9,091 bases of DNA from Collinsella sp. (GTDB taxonomy: Bacteria; Actinomycetota; Coriobacteriia; Coriobacteriales; Coriobacteriaceae). Under the pieces are notes generated by a model that was given only the letters and a program-made list of their open reading frames with translations, did no database searches and was not told where the DNA came from. The position numbers and the translations under genes are program-made. Where the stretch lies: assembly GCA_019419485.1 (NCBI GenBank), contig DXZV01000041.1, positions 1 to 9,091 of the forward strand. The letters are read 5' to 3'. Of this stretch, positions 1 to 5,467 are shown piece after piece. Position 1 is the stretch's first letter. Every line of letters starts with the position of its first letter.

Positions 1-492
1 ACGAACTGCAAACTGAACAGCGTTGAAGATGATAAGGAAGAGAACCGCACCGATAATCTGTCCTTCCATCGCCATGTTTGCTGTCAAACCTGCTGTGATC
101 GGCACAAGCGTCAGCCAGAACAGGGCGTCACCGATACCACCGAGCGGGCCCATTGCGGCGACGCGGACGGCGCGGATCGTGGGGATGTCAACCTTGTTCT
201 GCTCGAGCGAAAGCACGATGCCCATAACAAAGGTGACAAGGAACGGGTGGGTGTTGAAGAACTCCAGGTTGTGGCTCATGGAAGCCGCGAGGTCGTTCTT
301 GTTGGTGTGGATCTTCTCCAGACCGGGGATGATGGAGTAAAGCCAGCCAGCGGCCTGCATGCGCTCGTAGTTGAACGATGCCTGCAGGAAGCAGGAGCGC
401 CAAGCCATCTTGTTGAGGGTCTTCTGGTCGAGCTGCGGAGCAGGAGTGAGATCCTCGTAGTGCTCCGGGATCACATACTCATTAGATGCCAT
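1..492 (-). CDS. PTS mannose/GalNAc-family transporter subunit IID (partial, C-terminus off the left edge)
   Basis: Membrane subunit IID of a mannose-family phosphotransferase system. With IIC it forms the sugar channel that receives phosphate through IIB. The first 164 residues are present and the reading frame is still open at base 1. Family hallmarks are visible: an N-terminal amphipathic region 'WRSCFLQASFNYERMQ' (31-46), 'IIPGLEKIH' (54-62), 'FFNTHPFLV' (78-86), and the signature 'MGPLGGIGDALFWLTL' (114-129), followed by a hydrophobic stretch. The start at 492 is chosen because a strong GGAGGTGA site (501-508) sits 8 bases upstream. It overlaps the end of the IIC gene by 11 bases, which suggests translational coupling. 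The ATG at 482 is out of frame and reaches a stop after three codons. It is the last gene of the operon visible here; more genes may follow beyond the edge. Family assignment is firm, the sugar is not. Confidence 0.95.
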   Translation of the reverse strand, partial: MASNEYVIPEHYEDLTPAPQLDQKTLNKMAWRSCFLQASFNYERMQAAGWLYSIIPGLEKIHTNKNDLAASMSHNLEFFNTHPFLVTFVMGIVLSLEQNKVDIPTIRAVRVAAMGPLGGIGDALFWLTLVPITAGLTANMAMEGQIIGAVLFLIIFNAVQFAVR

Positions 493-1282
493 CTTCGAAG
501 TCACCTCCGTCAGAAACAGCTGCACCCTTCAGCTCGGTCTGCTGCTGGAAGTCCCAGAAAGCGATGCCGAAGCCGATGAGAGCGAGGATGAGCAGAGCAG
601 GGGTTGCCAGCGAATCGTTGGCAACGGTGATGAGCGCGAGGCCAAAGCCCATGAGGAAGAAGCCCCACATATCGCGGTTCATCATAACCTTGAGCAGGAC
701 GGCGAAGCCGACGAAGCGCATCATGCCGCCTGCAGCGGAGAGACCGGTCTGCAGCCAAGTCGGGATGGCAGAAGCGATGGTCTGACCGATGGTAGCGCCA
801 GCGATGAAGAACAGGGTGACGACGACAGCGAAGATCAGGCCGAGCAGAGCCATGGCGAAGTAGTTCAGGCGCTCGATGCCCTTGGTGTCCGCGTTGTGAG
901 CCATGTTATCGGCCGTGGACATAAGCGGGGACATAAGCGTGAAGACCAGGGTAACGCCAAGCTGGCCAAGCAGAGCGAACGGAATGGCGAGGCCGACTGC
1001 CGCGTTGGGCTCGAGGCCCGTGGCGATAGCGAGAATGGCTGCCATGATGCCGCCGATGACGGCGTTAGGCGGCTGAGCGCCTCCGATCGGCATGTTGCCG
1101 ATCGTCATGAGCTGATAGGTACCACCCACGAGAAGACCGGTGTTGAGGTCGCCAAGGATAAGACCGATGACGGCGCCGGTGACGATGGGCTGATAGAGAG
1201 ACTCGAGGAAGTCAAACTGGTCGATTGCCGCGATGAACGTGACGACGAAGACCAGAGCGATCTGGATGATCGAGTATTCCAT
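482..1282 (-). CDS. PTS mannose/GalNAc-family transporter subunit IIC
   Basis: Integral membrane subunit of a mannose-family PTS; with IID it forms the translocation channel. The 266 residues match the family's usual length. Visible signatures are 'QPIVTGAVIGLILGDLNTG' (31-49), the glycine-rich 'GGTYQL' (53-58) and 'IGGAQPPN' (66-73), followed by several hydrophobic helices to about residue 243 and a short polar tail ending DFEDGI. The start is set by AGGAGGAGCAAG directly before the ATG. Sequence style resembles the GalNAc (AgaW-like) branch more than ManY, but this is judged by eye from remembered family sequences, so the substrate could be GalNAc, galactosamine, a glycosaminoglycan disaccharide, or another hexose. 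A 90-bp gap with inverted repeats separates it from IIB, whereas its 3' end overlaps IID. Confidence 0.95.
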   Translation of the reverse strand: MEYSIIQIALVFVVTFIAAIDQFDFLESLYQPIVTGAVIGLILGDLNTGLLVGGTYQLMTIGNMPIGGAQPPNAVIGGIMAAILAIATGLEPNAAVGLAIPFALLGQLGVTLVFTLMSPLMSTADNMAHNADTKGIERLNYFAMALLGLIFAVVVTLFFIAGATIGQTIASAIPTWLQTGLSAAGGMMRFVGFAVLLKVMMNRDMWGFFLMGFGLALITVANDSLATPALLILALIGFGIAFWDFQQQTELKGAAVSDGGDFEDGI

Positions 1283-1305
1283 CTTGCTCCTCCTTTCAAA
1301 ATGTA

Positions 1306-1331
1306 TGTACGCACTTTGGATTTCACGTACA
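1306..1331. repeat. Inverted repeat in the IIB-IIC gap, close to the IIC ribosome site
   Basis: Arms TGTACG (1306-1311) and CGTACA (1326-1331) are perfect complements around a 14-base loop. On the transcript this stem lies about 10 bases upstream of the IIC ribosome site. It could be an RNA stem that affects processing or translation of IIC, or a chance repeat. Confidence 0.4.
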
Positions 1332-1335
1332 GAAC

Positions 1336-1355
1336 GTCAGGGTTTCACTCCTGAC
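1336..1355. repeat. Short intercistronic hairpin between IIB and IIC
   Basis: Arms GTCAGG (1336-1341) and CCTGAC (1350-1355) pair perfectly around 8 bases. The stem lies 17 bases after the IIB stop codon. No U-tract follows, so it does not look like a full terminator. A role in mRNA stability or in partial termination, giving unequal amounts of IIB and IIC, is inference. Confidence 0.45.
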
Positions 1356-1372
1356 AACGTGGATCACGAGGA

Positions 1373-1855
1373 TTACGAGAAGAGCTTGCTCGTGTCCTCA
1401 ACAGGCGTGCTCGGAACGCGCCTGATCTCCAACTCCACCCCCAATTCCTGCAGCTCTTTAAACGCAGCGACATCCTCGTCGTTAACTGCGACGGAGGTGG
1501 CGACTTGGCGCTTTCCTTCCGACATGTGCATGTTGCCGATGTTTACCTTCTTTATAGGCACACCGCCCTTGACGAGCGTAAGCACGTCTTCCGGTGTTTC
1601 GGCCACGATGAAGATCTTCTGACGCGGGCTCGCCTTGCCAATGACGTCGATGGTCTTCTGCAGAGAGAAGAAACGCGTAGCGACGCCGGCGGGAGCGGCC
1701 ATCTTCATGAGGTTCTGGCGCATGGTGTTGGACGCCACGTCGTCGTTGGCGACGAGGATGAGGTTGGAGCCCAGGGTGGAGTTCCACTGGGTGGCAACCT
1801 GACCATGAACCAGTCGGTTATCGATGCGGGTAAGAAGAATGTTGGGTTCTGCCAT
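1373..1855 (-). CDS. PTS mannose/GalNAc-family transporter subunit IIB
   Basis: Cytoplasmic phosphocarrier that takes phosphate from the IIA histidine and passes it to the incoming sugar at the IIC/IID channel. At 160 residues it has the normal family length. The active-site motif 'RIDNRLVHGQV' (10-20) places the phosphorylated histidine at His17. 'LVANDDVA' (34-41) and 'LVKGGVPIKKVNIGNMH' (94-110) are typical of the family. The latter segment, with 'GGVP...NIGNMH', closely recalls AgaV/AgaB-type IIB proteins for N-acetylgalactosamine, so a GalNAc-like amino-sugar substrate is favoured but not proven. The ribosome site is AAGGAAG about 11 bases before the ATG, weaker than those of IIC and IID. 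It lies 36 bp after the YajC-like gene and 90 bp before IIC. Confidence 0.95.
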   Translation of the reverse strand: MAEPNILLTRIDNRLVHGQVATQWNSTLGSNLILVANDDVASNTMRQNLMKMAAPAGVATRFFSLQKTIDVIGKASPRQKIFIVAETPEDVLTLVKGGVPIKKVNIGNMHMSEGKRQVATSVAVNDEDVAAFKELQELGVELEIRRVPSTPVEDTSKLFS

Positions 1856-1891
1856 GTTGATCAGCTTCCTTTCGTTATTTGCTGACGACAG

Positions 1892-2173
1892 TTACTTGAT
1901 CTCCTGAATCGCGTAACGCGAAACATCTACGACGGCTCCGGATCGGACTTTGATCTGGACCTTCTCGCCTTCGATGCCTTTGACGGTTCCGTAGATACCG
2001 CCGGCGAAAAGAACCTCTTGACCCGGCTTGAGCTCGGTGTGCAGCTCCTTGAAGTACTTCTGCTTCTTCTTCATGTTGATTTGCGACCAGATGGTGTAAA
2101 TCAAGCCCATGATGACAAGCAGGCCTAAAAGGGCGACCGAGGAGCTCAGGACGTTGGCTCCGAAATCGGCCAT
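1892..2173 (-). CDS. yajC: YajC-family small membrane protein encoded inside the PTS operon
   Basis: A 93-residue YajC-family protein. There is one N-terminal membrane segment (about 11-30), a basic stretch 'MKKKQKY' (34-40), then the conserved cytoplasmic domain 'LKPGQEVLFAGGIYGTVKG' (48-66). YajC normally accompanies SecDF in the Sec translocon, but a YajC paralogue also occurs in PTS operons of Gram-positive bacteria, for example the hyaluronan-disaccharide PTS locus of pneumococcus (recalled from knowledge, not checked here). Its start codon overlaps the IIA stop in a TAATG junction, so it is probably translationally coupled to IIA. Nothing for SecD or SecF is in the window, so a dedicated role with the IIC/IID membrane complex is more likely than being the housekeeping copy. 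What such PTS-linked YajC proteins do is unknown to me. Confidence 0.9.
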   Translation of the reverse strand: MADFGANVLSSSVALLGLLVIMGLIYTIWSQINMKKKQKYFKELHTELKPGQEVLFAGGIYGTVKGIEGEKVQIKVRSGAVVDVSRYAIQEIK

Positions 2174-2616
2174 TAGATGCCGTCCTCGTCGCCGAAGATA
2201 TCCTCTTCCTCGGAGCCGGCAACGGATGCGACCGTCTGGGCGGTGACGCCCGTCTGGCCAACGGTCACGGCCTGCTCGCCAAGCTCGGCGAGCGTGGCAT
2301 TGCCGCGGAGGAACAGAAGCTCAATAACCATGGGAAGGTTGGTGCCAGTCAGAACCTCGACGTTGTCGACATCCTGGGCAATCATCATCGACTGGTTGAA
2401 CGGGGTGCCGCCAAGCAGGTCGGTAAAGACGAGCACGCCATCGCACTCCTCGCGCATGGCGGTAATAGCGGCGCGGAGATCCTCACCGTAGGAAGCAGCC
2501 TGGTCGCCCTCAAAAGGAACGACGGTAAAAGCGGGCTGGTCGCCGGCAACCATAGCGATAGCGCTAGCTAGGCCGGGTGCGAACTGTCCATGACCGGTAA
2601 GAATAAAGCCAACCAT
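2173..2616 (-). CDS. PTS mannose/GalNAc-family transporter subunit IIA
   Basis: Cytoplasmic phosphocarrier that receives phosphate from HPr and hands it to IIB. The 147 residues form a stand-alone IIA domain. The N-terminal 'ILTGHGQFAPG' (5-15) places the phospho-histidine at His9. 'FTDLLGGTPFN' (64-74) and 'GTNLPMVIE' (91-99) are standard family motifs. The C-terminus adds an acidic tail, EEEDIFGDEDGI (136-147). It is the first gene of the PTS operon; the ATG at 2616 has GGAAGGGA upstream at a usable distance. Its last codons (GGC ATC TAA TG) are the same as those closing the IIC gene. Because IIA, IIB, IIC and IID are separate genes, this is the GalNAc/sorbose-style arrangement rather than the fused IIAB of E. 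coli ManX. Confidence 0.95.
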   Translation of the reverse strand: MVGFILTGHGQFAPGLASAIAMVAGDQPAFTVVPFEGDQAASYGEDLRAAITAMREECDGVLVFTDLLGGTPFNQSMMIAQDVDNVEVLTGTNLPMVIELLFLRGNATLAELGEQAVTVGQTGVTAQTVASVAGSEEEDIFGDEDGI

Positions 2617-2674
2617 TCAAATTTCCCTTCCGAAGGTGTGTACAATCTGAGTCCGATGATTTTCGGAAGCCAGC

Positions 2675-2686
2675 GGGCGCTCGCCC
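2675..2686. repeat. Small GC-rich palindrome in the PTS operon leader
   Basis: GGGCG-CT-CGCCC has perfect 5-bp arms and sits about 60 bases upstream of the IIA start. It may form a small stem in the leader RNA. A second short inverted repeat, TCCGA/TCGGA, lies at 2652-2667. Function is unknown. Confidence 0.35.
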
Positions 2687-2720
2687 TTAAAGCTTCTTAG
2701 AAAGCGTTCTTTGAAGACCA

Positions 2721-2746
2721 GTGGTTTCTAAACTGGTAGTAACCAC
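2721..2746. promoter_or_regulatory. Candidate operator or leader stem upstream of PTS IIA
   Basis: Arms GTGGTTTCTA (2721-2730) and TAGTAACCAC (2737-2746) are complementary at 9 of 10 positions around a 6-base centre. An overlapping inverted repeat, ACCAGT (2717-2722) and ACTGGT (2732-2737), shares the same sequence. GntR-family sugar regulators often bind short dyads containing TGGT/ACCA, so an operator is plausible. The site would lie just downstream of the candidate start point set by the -10 element at 2763-2768, a position suited to repression. No regulator gene of that family is visible here. Confidence 0.5.
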
Positions 2747-2762
2747 GTGACGTGTTGTTGTC

Positions 2763-2771
2763 ACTATATCA
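2763..2771 (-). promoter_or_regulatory. Candidate extended -10 element for the PTS operon
   Basis: Read on the minus strand, TGATATAGT matches the extended -10 pattern TGnTATAnT, with the hexamer at 2763-2768. No convincing -35 hexamer is seen 16-18 bases upstream, as can happen for extended -10 promoters. Transcription would start near 2756 and leave a leader of about 140 bases before IIA. Confidence 0.4.
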
Positions 2772-2802
2772 CCCCAGAAGAGATCGCTTTCGTTGATTCA
2801 TA

Positions 2803-2816
2803 CGGTAAAACGTTTT
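2803..2816. promoter_or_regulatory. Candidate operator with central CG (AAAACGTTTT)
   Basis: The 10-base palindrome AAAACGTTTT (2807-2816) has the CG-centred symmetry typical of LacI-family and catabolite-control sites. The overlapping CGGTAAAACGT (2803-2813) also matches 9 of 11 bases of the ACCGTTTACCG repeat family in reverse orientation. It is upstream of the candidate -10 for the PTS operon, a position consistent with activation or repression. This is pattern matching by eye only. Confidence 0.35.
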
Positions 2817-2838
2817 TGCACCGCTCACGGTGATAAAT

Positions 2839-2855
2839 CGACCGTTTACCGGTCG
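2839..2855. promoter_or_regulatory. Candidate operator: inverted repeat CGACCG/CGGTCG with ACCGTTTACCG core
   Basis: Arms CGACCG (2839-2844) and CGGTCG (2850-2855) are perfect complements around TTTAC. The contained 14-mer GACCGTTTACCGGT (2840-2853) recurs at 3058-3071 with one base changed. A recurring dyad in a divergent promoter region suggests several sites for one regulator. Confidence 0.5.
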
Positions 2856-2871
2856 TTAACACTTCTACCTG

Positions 2872-2885
2872 CGGTTTTGAAACCG
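2872..2885. repeat. Palindrome CGGTTT-TG-AAACCG
   Basis: Perfect 6-bp arms around a 2-base centre. It overlaps a second small dyad, GAAAC-C-GTTTC (2879-2889). The right half, ACCGTTT, is shared with the neighbouring repeat family, so it may be a weaker site for the same protein. No direct proof. Confidence 0.4.
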
Positions 2886-3012
2886 TTTCGAAATGCTTTG
2901 GCAAAAGATCGGAACTTTTCCTGTCCCTAAACAACGCAGGGCGGCTAAAAATAGCGTGTAGAAAAATTGCAGGTCATTGTGAAGATATGTGAATTGGTCT
3001 TTTTGACTTAAT

Positions 3013-3029
3013 ACCAGTTAGAACCAGTT
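3013..3029. repeat. Direct repeat ACCAGTT with 10-base period
   Basis: ACCAGTT occurs at 3013-3019 and 3023-3029, one helical turn apart, so a protein would meet both on the same face of the DNA. The same hexamer ACCAGT is found as an inverted pair at 2717-2737. These could be sites of a single regulator on both sides of the region. Confidence 0.45.
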
Positions 3030-3039
3030 TAAAAATTAT

Positions 3040-3069
3040 CGGTGAACGGTAGTTTTTGACCGTTCACCG
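3040..3069. repeat. Perfect 11-bp inverted repeat CGGTGAACGGT/ACCGTTCACCG
   Basis: Arms at 3040-3050 and 3059-3069 are perfectly complementary around the 8-base loop AGTTTTTG. On the minus strand it is followed by an A/T-rich run containing five T, so it could act as a weak terminator. But no gene lies immediately upstream in that direction, and each arm is itself a copy of the ACCGTTYACCG repeat found at 2841-2851. An operator made of two inverted half-sites is therefore preferred. Confidence 0.6.
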
Positions 3070-3073
3070 GTTA

Positions 3074-3093
3074 TTTGCAGTCGTTTGCAGCCG
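3074..3093. repeat. Tandem decamer TTTGCAGTCG/TTTGCAGCCG
   Basis: Two adjacent 10-base units (3074-3083 and 3084-3093) differ at one position. They lie directly beside the 3040-3069 inverted repeat. Either a helical-phase binding array or a small local duplication. Confidence 0.4.
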
Positions 3094-3249
3094 TTTTTCT
3101 AGATGAATTGGGGAGACCCGATGAAGCACTTGCGCGGTTGCAGGATATTTCAATACTCGTCCATCCCCCGCGCGCCAAACTCCCACTCCCTGAATGTGCC
3201 ATAAGCTCTCGCTATTCGTCTTATAAACATTACTTACTCTAATCTGTAA

Positions 3250-3282
3250 TTGTTTATCGTTTATCGTTAAGTATGTTATAAA
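3250..3282 (+). promoter_or_regulatory. Candidate promoter for the DUF2975-regulator unit
   Basis: An AT-rich stretch just before the DUF2975 gene holds TTGTTT (3250-3255) and TATGTT (3272-3277), spaced 16 bases, with TATAAA (3277-3282) as an alternative -10. A tandem GTTTATC (3252-3265) lies between them and could be an operator. The elements are imperfect, so exact assignment is uncertain. Confidence 0.35.
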
Positions 3283-3317
3283 ATTTAGTATCATCCAAGA
3301 CATTGGTTGGAGGAGCT

Positions 3318-3956
3318 ATGATCCGCTGGAACGCATCCAAATCGAATGAAGCCATCGACCGTGAACAGGCAATAGCCAAACTGAGGAAGCTCACTCGCTA
3401 CTGCAAATGGGCCACAATCTGCACCGCCGTGGCGCTCGCTCTGGGACTCCTCGCAGTCATTGCAATCTACGATCTACTCATATTGCCTAGCCTCTCCCAA
3501 GGGTTCTGTCTCCAATCCGTAGAGCTTGAGGCTGGCGAAGGGCCAATTCTCGCTCTCGTCGGCGCCGATAAACACACCCCTCTTATGCTTGTCGCGCACG
3601 ACGGTCATACTGCCATAGGGAGCGCCATGATGACATGCCTTGCGTTTGCCATCGTGCTAAGCGCATACAAGTTTTTCTCCGCCATTGAAAAGGCGGGCAG
3701 GCCCTTTGACCTCGAATGCATCCGCATACTACGTCAAATAGGACATTTGTTCCTTATTGGCGGCGTTGCTGTGAAGCTTCTTGGTGCCATAGTCACGGGG
3801 CTGATACTCTCAGGATTTGGCGGCAACTTTACGGATGCGCTTGGCGGCCAGCACCTCGACCTCTCTATGGTCTTTGCAGGCCTGATTATTAGCCTGATTG
3901 CCAGCGTCTTCCAGTACGGGTGTATCCTGCAAAAACAAGATGACGAGTTGCTCTAG
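3318..3956 (+). CDS. DUF2975 family membrane protein
   Basis: A 212-residue integral membrane protein with four predicted membrane segments at about 32-54, 102-120, 143-167 and 184-203, a basic N-terminus and a loop of about 45 residues after the first helix. The segment 'GRPFDLECIRILRQIG' (127-142), between helices two and three, is characteristic of DUF2975 proteins (YoaS-like). Such proteins are nearly always encoded next to a small Cro/C1-type regulator, as here. The start at 3318 is chosen because GGAGGA (3309-3314) directly precedes it; the upstream in-frame TTG at 3303 would put that ribosome site inside the gene. The biochemical function of DUF2975 is unknown. A sensor or sequestering partner for the regulator is inference from gene pairing. 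Base composition is lower in GC and codon choice looser than in neighbours, which may indicate acquisition. Confidence 0.85.
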   Translation: MIRWNASKSNEAIDREQAIAKLRKLTRYCKWATICTAVALALGLLAVIAIYDLLILPSLSQGFCLQSVELEAGEGPILALVGADKHTPLMLVAHDGHTAIGSAMMTCLAFAIVLSAYKFFSAIEKAGRPFDLECIRILRQIGHLFLIGGVAVKLLGAIVTGLILSGFGGNFTDALGGQHLDLSMVFAGLIISLIASVFQYGCILQKQDDELL

Positions 3957-3965
3957 GGGGAATCC

Positions 3966-4202
3966 ATGATTATTCTGCGGCTTGACCGCATGCTCGCCGA
4001 ACGCAAGATCTCATCCAAAGAGCTTGCGGAACGCGTGGGCATCTCCCAGGTCAATATGTCACGCATTAAGACAGGCAAGGTTTCTGCCATACGTTTTTCA
4101 ACTCTTGACGCGATATGCCGGGCACTCGACTGCCAACCGGGCGATGTTCTGGAATACATACCTGACGATGAAGCCGATAGCCTCTTTGGGCTTAAAGATT
4201 AA
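3966..4202 (+). CDS. Cro/C1-family (XRE, YozG-like) transcriptional regulator
   Basis: A 78-residue DNA-binding protein consisting almost entirely of one helix-turn-helix domain. 'SSKELAERVGISQVNMSRIKTGK' (16-38, spanning both HTH helices) is followed by 'FSTLDAICRALDCQPGDVLEYI' (44-65), the typical C-terminal part of the small YozG-like subgroup. There is no ligand-binding domain. It begins 9 bases after the DUF2975 stop, with AGGGGGA as ribosome site, so the two genes form one operon. Genes of this kind often regulate their own operon; the repeats upstream at 2839-3093 are natural candidate targets. Whether it also acts on the divergent PTS operon cannot be told from sequence. Confidence 0.9.
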   Translation: MIILRLDRMLAERKISSKELAERVGISQVNMSRIKTGKVSAIRFSTLDAICRALDCQPGDVLEYIPDDEADSLFGLKD

Positions 4203-4235
4203 TAGGCATAATGTAGCCACCAGCGCCCAAACGCA

Positions 4236-4274
4236 AATAGCCCGCTAGAACAACATCCGTTCTAGCGGGCTATT
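4236..4274. terminator. Bidirectional rho-independent terminator between convergent genes
   Basis: Perfect 16-base arms AATAGCCCGCTAGAAC (4236-4251) and GTTCTAGCGGGCTATT (4259-4274) surround a 7-base loop. It sits between the 3' ends of the regulator gene (plus) and the SurA-like gene (minus). The arms end in A/T-rich bases, giving a short U-run in both directions, better on the minus strand (TATTTGCGTTT). It is the strongest hairpin in the window. Confidence 0.9.
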
Positions 4275-4314
4275 CAGATATTTCGGCTACGAGCTCGGTG
4301 GCTCAGACAAATCT

Positions 4315-5400
4315 TTACGCAAACAGGCCGTAGATGCTGATGTTGGCCTTGGCGTAGAGGCCGTTAGCATACTCGGTCCACTTGGAGCTGGCGCTTGAAG
4401 CCTGCGAAGAGTACTGCTGGTAAGCAGTGTAGTAGGCGGTCATGGCCTGCTTATAGGTAGCGCTATCGGCCGTAAAGGCATCGTCGGCAAAGGCCTTAGC
4501 GTAGGTGCTGTCGGCGTCCTTCCAAGTGCCCTTCTCGCTATCCCACTCGTCACCGGCAAGGTTGATGATGTAGTCGGCGTAGTCCTTGCTCGCGGTCTCC
4601 TCGTTGCCGTCAGCAGGCTCGGTCGGAGCGGTCGGCATGCTTGCGGAGCTATCGCCCACCTTCTTCTTGTAGAGCTTCTGCAGCGTCGCGGACTGGCGGA
4701 CGATCTGCTTGGCCTGGTCCTTGGACACGCCATACTGCGTGGCCATGGTCTTGTAGTCCGAAGTGCCGATGGAATCCTCGGCGTATTTCTTCATCTCCTT
4801 AGAAGAGACGGTGATGCCCTCGTCCTCGGCAGCATCGAGCAGGATCTTGTTGCGCACGTAGGACAGGATGACGTCGGCAGACGGAGCGGTATAGTTGCCG
4901 TCGTCGTCCTTGACGGTGTCGAGGCTGTACTGGCTCTCGATGGCCTCGCGCGCGGTGATGTCACTCTTCTTGCCGTTGTAGCTGTAGCTTGCCACGGTCG
5001 AATCGAGCTGGTCCTCGGTCAGGGTCGACGAGCCGACACCCTTGCCGCCAAAACCACCATTGCCAATAAAGAAGCCAATCACGGCAGCAATCACGACGGC
5101 AACCACAAAGGCGGCAATCATCGTCTTCTTGTGCTTGCAAGTGTGGTCATCCACGTCGGAGTCGTCGTCCTCGTCCTGCTCCTCGGGCATCAGATCCTCG
5201 TCAGCGGCATCCGCGGCAATCTGAGCCTCCAGACGGGCGTCCTCCTCCTCGGCCGTCGTACCGGCAGCAATGTGCTCGGCAGACGTACCGGTGACCAGGT
5301 CGATCTTCTCGTCCTCGTCACCGTCGGGGCCTTCGCCGCGCTCGATGATCTGGATGCCGTCGATCTCGTCCTTCTCGTCCTTCTTTTGAATCAGACCCAT
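4315..5400 (-). CDS. Membrane-anchored SurA-N-like protein with acidic cytoplasmic region
   Basis: A 361-residue, single-span membrane protein. Residues 1-85 are highly acidic with low-complexity Asp/Glu clusters (for example 72-85). Then comes a short basic patch (CKHKK, 88-92), one membrane helix (about 93-113), a Gly-rich linker (114-123), and an extracytoplasmic helical region of about 240 residues. 'AREAIESQYSL' to 'LQKLYKKKV' (150-248) resembles the SurA N-terminal chaperone domain of secreted foldases. I see no rotamase (PPIase) domain after it; instead there is a Ser/Ala/Tyr/Gln-rich C-terminus (265-361). The absence of a lipobox separates it from PrsA lipoproteins. A chaperone-like role at the outer face of the membrane is likely but unproven. 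Ribosome site AAGGAG lies 9 bases before the ATG. It appears to be transcribed alone. Confidence 0.75.
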   Translation of the reverse strand: MGLIQKKDEKDEIDGIQIIERGEGPDGDEDEKIDLVTGTSAEHIAAGTTAEEEDARLEAQIAADAADEDLMPEEQDEDDDSDVDDHTCKHKKTMIAAFVVAVVIAAVIGFFIGNGGFGGKGVGSSTLTEDQLDSTVASYSYNGKKSDITAREAIESQYSLDTVKDDDGNYTAPSADVILSYVRNKILLDAAEDEGITVSSKEMKKYAEDSIGTSDYKTMATQYGVSKDQAKQIVRQSATLQKLYKKKVGDSSASMPTAPTEPADGNEETASKDYADYIINLAGDEWDSEKGTWKDADSTYAKAFADDAFTADSATYKQAMTAYYTAYQQYSSQASSASSKWTEYANGLYAKANISIYGLFA

Positions 5401-5438
5401 ATCGGTTACTCCTTGTTAGGAAACATAGTCTTCAATAG

Positions 5439-5467
5439 AATACGCCCGACAGAGTGCCGGGCGTATT
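5439..5467 (-). terminator. Terminator-like hairpin between the isocitrate dehydrogenase and SurA-like genes
   Basis: Arms AATACGCCCG (5439-5448) and CGGGCGTATT (5458-5467) are perfect complements around 9 bases. It lies 60 bases after the dehydrogenase stop codon and 38 bases before the SurA-like start. The following minus-strand sequence (CTATTG) has only a weak U-run. It probably ends the four-gene operon. A TATAAC candidate -10 (5477-5482, minus) lies upstream of it, so the hairpin could instead lie in the SurA-like gene's leader. Confidence 0.7.

Larger units (their letters stand above)
2617..3317. other. Gene-free divergent control region, AT-rich and full of repeats
   Basis: About 700 bp between the start of the PTS operon (minus) and the DUF2975 gene (plus). 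I find no coding sequence I can defend. A 79-codon minus-strand frame in its right half lacks a good ribosome site and any recognisable protein. The stretch is visibly richer in A and T than the flanking genes. It holds several inverted and direct repeats, listed separately: an ACCGTTYACCG family, an ACCAGTT family and small palindromes. A divergent promoter region with multiple regulator sites is the best reading. A decayed gene or an unseen small RNA is possible. Confidence 0.7.

Noticed and set aside
3040..3069. Rho-independent terminator
   Set aside because: Stem is good, but no upstream gene ends here in either direction, and the arm sequence recurs elsewhere as a single site.
2839..3093. 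CRISPR array
   Set aside because: Repeats are short (10-14 bp), unevenly spaced and in both orientations, and no cas gene is present. Operator sites fit better.
3064..3303. Minus-strand 79-codon frame in the AT-rich control region
   Set aside because: No convincing ribosome site, no recognisable motif, and it includes one arm of the perfect inverted repeat plus the tandem decamer. Likely chance.
3303..3317. Upstream TTG start for the DUF2975 gene
   Set aside because: The GGAGGA ribosome site would then lie inside the coding sequence; the ATG at 3318 right after it is the natural start.
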